Shown: positions 18,611 through 28,490 of the stretch, piece by piece
How the letters are laid out: each line of letters opens with the position of its first letter
Position numbering within the stretch: the first letter of the stretch is position 1
DNA from: Candidatus Enterousia excrementavium
GTDB lineage: Bacteria; Pseudomonadota; Alphaproteobacteria; Rs-D84
Reading direction: 5' to 3'
DNA length: 32,422 bases
Assembly: GCA_017694175.1 (NCBI GenBank)
Contig: JADINE010000042.1
Coordinates: 1 to 32,422 of the forward strand
Made by a program: the position numbers and the translations under genes
Notes under the pieces: model-generated
Database searches by the model: none
What the model saw: only the letters and a program-made list of their open reading frames with translations
What the model was told of the DNA's origin: nothing

Positions 18611-19169
18611 AGGGTAAATTTTCCAAAGTACCTTCGGCAACGCGAACATTTACGTCCAGCATCATAAAGATTGTATCAGACGTATGTGATATGTTCGAGT
18701 TGAATATTTCTGTGGACAGCAAGTGGCTTGTATTAACAGACAATTTTGTTATTAAATGATCGTCGTCCAATAATGTATAAATTGGGCCGATATCACGCGG
18801 AGTGTTTTCGCCAATTTCGTGTTCGTTTTGCGGACAACGCAGGCCATCCAGTATAGTTTTTACCCGATTATCAATATCGCTGTGGGGTAAACCTACAATT
18901 TCTGGGTGCATCATTTGTATATCTATTTCAGCCAATAATTTTAAATTTGGTGTAATAATGGGATTCCAATCAATTCCACCAACATGGCGCGTGGTAATGG
19001 GGCTTTTTGTGGCGGTTGGAATCATATATTTTGTCATGTTATCCCATGGTTGATGTTCCAGCAGTTTTTTTAACTGTGGATGGAACTGCATACGGATATC
19101 AGATATATGCTGCGACCGTTTTTTTGGATTAATCAGAATATCGCCGAAATATAATAATTTAAATCTCAT
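18600..19169 (-). CDS. RusA-like (Holliday junction resolvase superfamily-like) protein
   Basis: HSDIDNRVKTILDGLRCPQ...IYTLLDDDHLITKLSV resembles the RusA DIDN..K...D.L....DD pattern; ATG at 19169. Confidence 0.55.
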   Translation of the reverse strand: MRFKLLYFGDILINPKKRSQHISDIRMQFHPQLKKLLEHQPWDNMTKYMIPTATKSPITTRHVGGIDWNPIITPNLKLLAEIDIQMMHPEIVGLPHSDIDNRVKTILDGLRCPQNEHEIGENTPRDIGPIYTLLDDDHLITKLSVNTSHLLSTEIFNSNISHTSDTIFMMLDVNVRVAEGTLENLPFMV

Positions 19170-19173
19170 GGTA

Positions 19174-22119
<2,946 letters not shown>

Positions 22120-22132
22120 TACGGGGAATAAA

Positions 22133-22423
22133 ATGGCGTCGATAAATGAATTTGGTGAAATTACTCGTAGCAGCGCGCCACAGCGTATCGAAAATGATGC
22201 GTTGTGGCGTGAATATCAACAACTGGAATATGAAATTTTTTCGCATAATGATAAAAGTCCAGAAAAATTGGCGCGATTCCAAGAACTGGAAAAACAATTG
22301 GGCATAACACAACAAAAAAAGAATGCGTTTATTAATACTAAAAATAAACTGCGTGCCCAAGCGGAACAAACAATGTCTGTTACGCAAATTTTGGAAATGG
22401 GTAAAGAGCAGCAAAACGAATAA
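22133..22423 (+). CDS. hypothetical coiled-coil protein, 96 aa
   Basis: MASINEFGEITRSSAPQRIENDALWREYQQLEYEIF...; ATG at 22133 after GGGGAA. Confidence 0.65.
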   Translation: MASINEFGEITRSSAPQRIENDALWREYQQLEYEIFSHNDKSPEKLARFQELEKQLGITQQKKNAFINTKNKLRAQAEQTMSVTQILEMGKEQQNE

Positions 22424-23080
22424 ATGTTTAGTGCTGATTGGTTTTTTTCGCTGGATGCGCGGTTGCGCGAAATGGGATTGGATTCCGATGCGCAATCATT
22501 TGATGAAATACGCGAAAATTTATCACATCGGCGGATTTTGGATGCAGATGCGTTTGCTGAAAATTGTGTCTATGTGATTTTGGCGGGCGGTTTTTCACAA
22601 AAAACAGCGAAAAAAATTCACGCACAAATTATGAATTTTATTCGTGTGAATGGTGCCGATTTTGATAAACTGTTCGCGATGTTTCATAATAAAAACAAAA
22701 TTAATGCTGTTTGTAAAATTTGGAATAATCGTGCGCAATTGCGTGATGAGTATTACGCGTTGGATAATCTTGATGCGCGATTGAACTTTTTATCAAAATT
22801 GCCGCATATTGGAAAAATTACAGCAAATCATTTGGCGCGTAATCTGGGCGAAGATGTGGTGAAATATGATATTTGGATTCAACGGTTGGGCGTGCTGTAT
22901 GCACAAAATCCGGCATTAAGCGCGAAAATAGATAATAAAAAATTATGCGATGAAATTAAAAGCGCATGTGATGCGATGTTTGATGATTTGTGCGCGCAAA
23001 CTGCATTACCACGCGGATATATTGATGTTGTTTTGTGGAAAAGTTCGCAAGCGGGATTGATAAAGGAATTAAAAAAATGA
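22424..23080 (+). CDS. HhH-GPD superfamily-like DNA glycosylase
   Basis: [35 protein letters not shown] resembles HhH plus catalytic Asp of HhH-GPD glycosylases; overlaps ung. Confidence 0.6.
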   Translation: MFSADWFFSLDARLREMGLDSDAQSFDEIRENLSHRRILDADAFAENCVYVILAGGFSQKTAKKIHAQIMNFIRVNGADFDKLFAMFHNKNKINAVCKIWNNRAQLRDEYYALDNLDARLNFLSKLPHIGKITANHLARNLGEDVVKYDIWIQRLGVLYAQNPALSAKIDNKKLCDEIKSACDAMFDDLCAQTALPRGYIDVVLWKSSQAGLIKELKK

Positions 23081-23739
23081 ACGTGAAAATTGAACAATCT
23101 TGGAAAGACGCATTGGCTGCGGAATTTGATAAAGATTATTTTATCAAGTTAACTGATTTTGTGCGTGGCGAATATTTGGCTGGGCATGTGGTGTATCCTG
23201 CGCCGGCTAATATTTTTAATGCGTTTAATTTGTGCCCGCTGGATAATGTAAAGGTTGTAATTATTGGACAGGATCCATATCACGAACCAGGTCAGGCGCA
23301 TGGATTGTGTTTTTCTGTGTTGCCGCCAACCCCAATTCCGCCGTCTTTGGTGAATATTTACAAAGAAATTCAAAACGACCTGGGGCGGGCGTCGGTTACG
23401 CATGGTGATTTGACACGCTGGGCCGAGCAGGGGGTGTTGTTATTAAATTCAACACTTACTGTTGCAGCGCACAGGGCGGCGTCGCACGTGGGACGAGGAT
23501 GGGAACAATTTACAGATGCGGTTATTCGTGTGGTTGCGGCGCGTGAAAATATTGTGTACATGCTGTGGGGCAGTTATGCCCAGCACAAGGCTGAATTTGT
23601 TGACCCGAACAAAAATTTAATTTTGAAAAGTGTGCATCCATCGCCTTTGTCGGCCAGTCGCGGTTTTTTTGGGAATCATCATTTTTCACGCGCGAATGAA
23701 TATTTAATCGCACATGGGAAAACCCCAATCGAATGGTGA
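23077..23739 (+). CDS. ung: uracil-DNA glycosylase
   Basis: [65 protein letters not shown]; start at 23077 overlaps the preceding stop (ATGA). Confidence 0.97.
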   Translation: MNVKIEQSWKDALAAEFDKDYFIKLTDFVRGEYLAGHVVYPAPANIFNAFNLCPLDNVKVVIIGQDPYHEPGQAHGLCFSVLPPTPIPPSLVNIYKEIQNDLGRASVTHGDLTRWAEQGVLLLNSTLTVAAHRAASHVGRGWEQFTDAVIRVVAARENIVYMLWGSYAQHKAEFVDPNKNLILKSVHPSPLSASRGFFGNHHFSRANEYLIAHGKTPIEW

Positions 23740-23745
23740 TTAAAT

Positions 23746-24306
23746 TTAAAAGTTATATGTGAACCCCGCACCGTAAAATGCATAGGAATAATTTTCTGGG
23801 GCGGTGTTGGCGTTGGAAAAATGTTGGACAAATACCTCGATCGCCCAATCGTCATTGATTCTGTAACCGCCAATTAGTTTGAATTGAAATAATAATTTTG
23901 CGCCCAGACGGTCGTTTTGTTGTGCCTGTAATCCCATACCTATGCCCGTTGAAAAATACCAATTTTCACCGTGAGCCAGGGCGATATCTTCGGATAAAAA
24001 TATCATCGGAATTGTAAATTTATCCCAATCCCATCCGTATTTGCGGCCAAAGCCCAATGTTTGACCAATGTTAATTGATTGGCGCGCAGGTATTTTGAAA
24101 AATGTTGTTGGTTGTGAATACTGAACGTGCACAAAATAAAATGGAACCAATTGTGTTGGAGGCGGAATTAAAAAACCGCTGTTTACACCCTGGCCCAGGT
24201 TAAGTGCAATTTGATTTTTATGTTCACCCATGAATGGGTTTGTGTCAGCCAATGCCACGTGTGTGGCCAAAATTAACGTGCTTAAAGAAATGATGAATTT
24301 TTTCAT
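23746..24306 (-). CDS. PagL-like lipid A 3-O-deacylase / outer membrane beta-barrel
   Basis: Signal peptide; C-terminal EVFVQHFSNANTAPENYSYAFYGAGFTYNF resembles the PagL HxS motif and terminal beta-strand. Confidence 0.65.
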   Translation of the reverse strand: MKKFIISLSTLILATHVALADTNPFMGEHKNQIALNLGQGVNSGFLIPPPTQLVPFYFVHVQYSQPTTFFKIPARQSINIGQTLGFGRKYGWDWDKFTIPMIFLSEDIALAHGENWYFSTGIGMGLQAQQNDRLGAKLLFQFKLIGGYRINDDWAIEVFVQHFSNANTAPENYSYAFYGAGFTYNF

Positions 24307-24404
24307 GTGCGGATTGTATCATATAGTATGATAAGATTTCAATAAGAATTTATTAAAAAATATAATGAATTTTTTATGTGTAATTTTGCTGCGGATTGTT
24401 TTGC

Positions 24405-24432
24405 TTGCAATTGGATTTTTCTTTGATATAAT
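24405..24432 (+). promoter_or_regulatory. promoter of tRNA-Met
   Basis: TTGCAA, 16-nt spacer, TATAAT. Confidence 0.65.
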
Positions 24433-24442
24433 GCGGGGCATT

Positions 24443-24519
24443 GGCGGGATAGCTCAGCCGGTTAGAGCAGCGGAATCATAATCCGCGTGTCGGGGGTTCA
24501 AGTCCCTCTCCCGCTACCA
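24443..24519 (+). tRNA. tRNA-Met (CAT), elongator type, 77 nt with CCA
   Basis: GGCGGGATAGCTCAGCCGGTTAGAGCAGCGGAATCATAATCCGCGTGTCGGGGGTTCAAGTCCCTCTCCCGCTACCA. A tRNA-Ile2 (lysidine) identity cannot be fully excluded by eye. Confidence 0.92.
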
Positions 24520-24532
24520 TCTTGATAAGAAT

Positions 24533-25201
24533 TTAAAAATTTCCACCACAATTATCGTAACGCTTGTGTATGCACCCGATTGTTGTTTTATGAACACCTG
24601 GGGTGATTTCATAATAAATGCGACGGCCATCACGACGCGATTTTACAAAATCATCGTCTGATAATTTTTTAAGATATTGTGATACTTTTATTTGTGTAAT
24701 GCCTGTGTTGTTAACAATTTCTGATACACATGATTCACCATGATAGGTAAGATATTCCAATATTCGCAATTTATCAAAATTTGCAAATAATTTTATCCTG
24801 TTGGCAACCATTGTTGTGTAATCTGTGGGCAGAACTTCTTTGTATCCTGCGCGCAAAAATTTAAATTGGTCGGTCATGTGGCCAAACAATTTACGTATGC
24901 ATACAAATATACTGGCCGGGTAATCGCGACAAATTTCATAGTATACAAATATGCCACGTCTGTGGGTGCGGACAAGTTCTGATTCACGCATTTTACGCAG
25001 GGACTGGGATATTATCATTTGTTCTGCGCCAACGCCGTTCGCAATCGCAGACACAGAAGACATGCCGTATACATCCAAGTATTCCAATATGCGTAACCGT
25101 AATGGATGCGCAATATAGGTAAGCCCGCGAACAGCGCGTTCCATGATTTCAGGTGGTAATATACATTTAATTTTTACGTCTGATAATTTTGTTTTGGACA
25201 T
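24533..25201 (-). CDS. regulator with two tandem ArsR-type winged-helix domains
   Basis: Two homologous halves: HPLRLRILEYLDVYGMSSVSAIANGVGAEQMIISQSLRKMRESELVRTHRRGIFVYYEI and NFDKLRILEYLTYHGESCVSEIVNNTGITQIKVSQYLKKLSDDDFVKSRRDGRRIYYEI. Start at 25201 or 25222. Confidence 0.88.
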   Translation of the reverse strand: MSKTKLSDVKIKCILPPEIMERAVRGLTYIAHPLRLRILEYLDVYGMSSVSAIANGVGAEQMIISQSLRKMRESELVRTHRRGIFVYYEICRDYPASIFVCIRKLFGHMTDQFKFLRAGYKEVLPTDYTTMVANRIKLFANFDKLRILEYLTYHGESCVSEIVNNTGITQIKVSQYLKKLSDDDFVKSRRDGRRIYYEITPGVHKTTIGCIHKRYDNCGGNF

Positions 25202-25263
25202 AAGTTTCCTGTTGCTTTTCATTAATTAATATAACATCATTTTTTAGGAACGTAAATAACTAT

Positions 25264-25299
25264 TTGACTTTTTAATATGTATGATAAATAATATGTATT
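25264..25299 (+). promoter_or_regulatory. putative promoter/operator between the ArsR-like gene and the CPIC operon
   Basis: TTGACT at 25264 and two direct repeats AATATGTAT (25274, 25290) spaced 16 bp. Confidence 0.45.
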
Positions 25300-25329
25300 G
25301 AAAAGTGTATATATTAGAAGGAAGGTAAA

Positions 25330-25839
25330 ATGAAATCTGTGTTCAAGAAAGTTTTAGGCGGAGCATTAGCAATGTTGCCAACGGCGGCGGTGGCGAATCC
25401 TGCGTGCCCGATATGCACGATTGCAATTGGGGCCGGGGTTGGTGTTGCTGAATCTTTGGGGGTGCCGTCGGTGGTGGTTGGTATTTGGGCCGGGGCGCTG
25501 TTGACGTTGCTGGGGTATTGGATGATTAAATTTTTCGATAAACGTGGGTGGAAGTTTTGGGGCCGTGATGTGTTGTTAATTGGTGTCTCGGTTGCCATGA
25601 TTGGATTTGCATATGTTGGCGATTTGCAATATACACCACAGGAAATTTGGTCTGTGATATATCTGGATCCGATTTTGTTTGGCGCGTTGCTGGGGATGGT
25701 GGTGTTGATAGTGGTTGAGAAACTGTATGAATGGATGAAGCGCAAAAATGGTGGGCATGCACATTTCCCGTTTGAACGCGTTGTGTTGCCTGTTGTTGCG
25801 TTGGCGTTGGTCAGTTGGGGTATTTGTTATTGTTTCTGA
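25330..25839 (+). CDS. multi-TM membrane protein with N-terminal CPIC motif
   Basis: Signal-like N-terminus then NPACPICTIAIGAGVGVAESLGV, about four hydrophobic segments, C-terminal CYCF. Confidence 0.8.
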   Translation: MKSVFKKVLGGALAMLPTAAVANPACPICTIAIGAGVGVAESLGVPSVVVGIWAGALLTLLGYWMIKFFDKRGWKFWGRDVLLIGVSVAMIGFAYVGDLQYTPQEIWSVIYLDPILFGALLGMVVLIVVEKLYEWMKRKNGGHAHFPFERVVLPVVALALVSWGICYCF

Positions 25840-25860
25840 TTATAGTGGGGGGAAATAGAT

Positions 25861-26433
25861 ATGGAAAAAATTAAAAATGTAAAAGAATTTGTGGAAAAAT
25901 TGGATGCCGCAAAAAAGGTTAATCCAAAAGATTTATCGTCTGATCAGGATTTAACGATTGGTATCATGAATCTTATATCAATCGAAGAACATTTGATGTT
26001 TTCAGGCGCAAAAACAGGAAAACATGAATTTTATGATTTAATTGATGAAGTGCGGGAACAGCGCAAACAGATGATGCAAAAAATTATTCCTTCGTACGAG
26101 GGTGAAGTTTGGTGCATTTCAAAACATTTGTTGGCGGCGTCTATGCGTTTGTTCGAGGTTGGAACCAAGGCTTTGGCCGCCGGTGACAAAGATGGGGCGT
26201 ATGATTTGTTTGACAGGTCTTATGGTTTGTACTGCATATTTTGGGGGTTAAATATGGGTATGATAAATGGCGGGACCGATGTAAAATGGGTTAAAACAAA
26301 AAACAAGCCCGCTGCGGCTGCTGCGCCGCGCGCCGTTCAGAAAAACAAGGGTGAAAAAAACGCCGAAGGCGCGGGAAAAATGTCGCGGTTAAAGCATTGG
26401 GTTAAAAACGCAGTTAATTGTTGTATCGAATAA
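25861..26433 (+). CDS. conserved-looking helical protein of unknown function, 190 aa
   Basis: LISIEEHLMFSGAKTGKHEFYDLIDEVREQRKQMM...EGEVWCISKHLLAASMRLFEVGTKAL; 21 nt downstream of the CPIC gene. Confidence 0.75.
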   Translation: MEKIKNVKEFVEKLDAAKKVNPKDLSSDQDLTIGIMNLISIEEHLMFSGAKTGKHEFYDLIDEVREQRKQMMQKIIPSYEGEVWCISKHLLAASMRLFEVGTKALAAGDKDGAYDLFDRSYGLYCIFWGLNMGMINGGTDVKWVKTKNKPAAAAAPRAVQKNKGEKNAEGAGKMSRLKHWVKNAVNCCIE

Positions 26434-26455
26434 TTATGTATGTTTGTTGAACGGA

Positions 26456-26483
26456 ATCCCGCGAATTTCGCGGGATGTTTTTT
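26456..26483 (+). terminator. rho-independent terminator
   Basis: ATCCCGCG-aattt-CGCGGGAT then gTTTTTT. Confidence 0.85.
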
Positions 26484-26487
26484 ATCC

Positions 26488-26515
26488 TTGATTTTTGGTG
26501 TGTGGTATTTATAAT
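26488..26515 (+). promoter_or_regulatory. promoter of tRNA-Thr
   Basis: TTGATT, 16-nt spacer, TATAAT. Confidence 0.65.
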
Positions 26516-26530
26516 TGGCGGGTAGTCGTT

Positions 26531-26604
26531 GCCCTAATAGTCTAGTGGTAAAACACGTCCTTGGTAAGGACGAGTCGCAAGTCCGATTCTTGCTTAGGGC
26601 ACCA
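26531..26604 (+). tRNA. tRNA-Thr (GGT), 74 nt with CCA
   Basis: GCCCTAATAGTCTAGTGGTAAAACACGTCCTTGGTAAGGACGAGTCGCAAGTCCGATTCTTGCTTAGGGCACCA; anticodon loop TTGGTAA. Confidence 0.9.
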
Positions 26605-26682
26605 GAGTTTTTTATATTTCTAAGTTTTCTTGATTTTTTTTCTGTGTGTGGTTAATATTTATGTGAATACAAGGTGTTGTAA

Positions 26683-27441
26683 ATGGATTTGGCGCGTTTG
26701 GATAAATTACACGATATGATGAAAAAAGGTGTAATCACCAAAAAGGAATTTGATGCGGAAAAAGCCAAGTTAATCTTGTATGATGCCGGGGATACAACAC
26801 CGCTGGACAGATTGGAAAAATTAAATGATTTGTTGAAAAGCGGGGCAATCAGCCGGGCTGAGTTTAATCAACAGAAAAAAAGACTTATGGAAAATTATGG
26901 CGATGATGCGCCAGTGATTACTAAACGGCGGGCGTCTGTGGTGCGACCTGATAATTTGTTTGATGTGCATGGCAGGGATGCTGGAAAATTATATCGTGAT
27001 ACACGCACATTGGGCGAAAGTGTGTCGGCTGTGGGCGCTTTGTTTATGGTACTCGCGTTCTTTATGATGGCGGGCTTTATTGGCCAGGAATTAGTTTTAT
27101 TACATGTGTTCGGTTTTTTTGTCGGGTTGGCTGTGCTGATTTATGATTTTGTGTTTTTGAATAAATTGGTTGCGCCACGTGAATTGCCATTGGTTGCACA
27201 ATTGGTGTTTGCTTGTGTGTGCTGTGTGGTGCCGTTCATAGGAATTCCTGTTGGAATATCGATATGGTTGACAGCGCGTGAAGGCTTTTTGTATGATGAT
27301 TACTGTAAATATCAAAAGGGGCATGGCGAAAAAGTTGTTGGCGGTGTTGTATCGTTGTGGCAACTGGTGGTAAATATTATTTCTTGGGTGTTGTATGTAA
27401 TTACTCTGGTGATATTTTTAATTTGGCAAACTGTGGTTTAA
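26683..27441 (+). CDS. membrane protein with two N-terminal SHOCT-like motifs
   Basis: LDKLHDMMKKGVITKKEFDAEKAKLI and LEKLNDLLKSGAISRAEFNQQKKRLM, followed by several TM helices. Confidence 0.75.
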   Translation: MDLARLDKLHDMMKKGVITKKEFDAEKAKLILYDAGDTTPLDRLEKLNDLLKSGAISRAEFNQQKKRLMENYGDDAPVITKRRASVVRPDNLFDVHGRDAGKLYRDTRTLGESVSAVGALFMVLAFFMMAGFIGQELVLLHVFGFFVGLAVLIYDFVFLNKLVAPRELPLVAQLVFACVCCVVPFIGIPVGISIWLTAREGFLYDDYCKYQKGHGEKVVGGVVSLWQLVVNIISWVLYVITLVIFLIWQTVV

Positions 27442-27457
27442 CAACAGGAGATGGATA

Positions 27458-27817
27458 ATGATATTTTTGATAGGATTAGTTTATTTTGTTGTAATAGCTT
27501 TTTGTATCGCTTTTACGATTTTTCTGTGTATGGTGCCTGGAATTATCGCGAAATCGCGCGGTATTACCGACAGTGAACGAACAACAATTATTGTGTTGGC
27601 GTGGTGTGGGTTGTTAACTATGTTTATTACATGGTGGATTGCGTTGGTTTTGGCTTTGGTTTGGCAACCAAAAACATGGGTTAATAAAGAAAAACCAAAA
27701 GTTGATAATGTTTCTGATTTAGATGATTTGCAAAAATTGCACAAGTTATATAAGTCGGGTGCGTTGACACAAAAAGAATATGAAAATTTAAAAAAAGATA
27801 TTTTAAAAGACATGTAA
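27458..27817 (+). CDS. superinfection-immunity-like (Imm) membrane protein with C-terminal SHOCT
   Basis: VPGIIAKSRGITDSERTTIIVLAWCGLLTMFITWWIALVLALVWQ plus LQKLHKLYKSGALTQKEYENLKKDIL. Confidence 0.65.
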   Translation: MIFLIGLVYFVVIAFCIAFTIFLCMVPGIIAKSRGITDSERTTIIVLAWCGLLTMFITWWIALVLALVWQPKTWVNKEKPKVDNVSDLDDLQKLHKLYKSGALTQKEYENLKKDILKDM

Positions 27818-27833
27818 AAGAAAGGAGAAAACA

Positions 27834-28238
27834 ATGGCAACAAAAAATGAAACAAATTCGCTGAAATTCGCTTTGGTTGAATTTTGGAAAAATATCGTTG
27901 GTTATGGACGTTCTTCGCGGGCTGAATTTTGGTGGGCAATGTTGTTTTATTACTATTTGCCAATGATTGTATTAACCATTATAGGAGAGATAGTTTTTGC
28001 GATTTCACATAATGATGCGGTTATGGGTATTTTCGCTTTGTTACAAGCTTTGATTTGTTTGGCGACAATTGTTCCAATTTTTTGCGTGTCGGTGCGGCGC
28101 TTGCATGATGCAGGGCATTCTGCGTGGAACTTGTTATGGTTGCTTTTGCCTGTGTTCGGGTGGATTGTTTTGTTGGTGTTCTGGGTTGAACCAAGTGAAC
28201 CGGGTAAAAATAAATATGGCGAAGCACTTGTAAAATAA
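27834..28238 (+). CDS. DUF805 membrane protein
   Basis: FWKNIVGYGRSSRAEFWWAMLFYYY...VSVRRLHDAGHSAWNLLWLLLPVFGWIVLLVFWVEPSEPGKNKYG. Confidence 0.93.
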   Translation: MATKNETNSLKFALVEFWKNIVGYGRSSRAEFWWAMLFYYYLPMIVLTIIGEIVFAISHNDAVMGIFALLQALICLATIVPIFCVSVRRLHDAGHSAWNLLWLLLPVFGWIVLLVFWVEPSEPGKNKYGEALVK

Positions 28239-28243
28239 TTAAT

Positions 28244-28265
28244 TACCCCCAAAAATGGGGGTTTT
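28244..28265 (+). terminator. rho-independent terminator
   Basis: ACCCCCaaaaatGGGGGTTTT. Confidence 0.85.
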
Positions 28266-28268
28266 ATC

Positions 28269-28297
28269 TTGCATTCATAAAAAAGTGGGTATAGAAT
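28269..28297 (+). promoter_or_regulatory. putative promoter of the aspS leader
   Basis: TTGCAT, 17-nt spacer, TAGAAT; would place the transcript start near 28304. Confidence 0.45.
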
Positions 28298-28303
28298 AGG
28301 CAA

Positions 28304-28458
28304 AGCAGGTTGAAAATCTGTTAAGTTTTTTTGGGCGCGCGGATGATGATGTGACTGACAACCACGGAGTGCGCAAAACCCAGTGAAAGTGATAAATCGG
28401 GGTGGCACCGCGCAATTTTATTGCGCCCCTGAATCAAAAAATGGGTGCCGTTTTTTAT
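28304..28458 (+). promoter_or_regulatory. T-box riboswitch leader of aspS
   Basis: Antiterminator GGGG(28399-28402) TGGCACC bulge (28403-28409) GCGC-aattttatt-GCGC CCC (28410-28429); canonical T-box is AGGGUGGNACCGCG...CGUCCCU. Competing stems GGCACC/GGTGCC (28404-28409/28444-28449) or GCGCCC/GGGTGC precede T6 (28451-28456). GACA specifier candidate at 28357-28360. Confidence 0.85.
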
Positions 28459-28490
28459 TTGATGGTGCCCGAAACAAAAAAGGGACCAAA

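Noticed and set aside
28383-28490. N-terminal extension of the aspS ORF (MKVINRGGTAQFYC...)
   Set aside because: It translates the T-box antiterminator and terminator; AspRS homology starts at MLSLKSKYRTHTCGEL (28491) after an AGGGA ribosome site.
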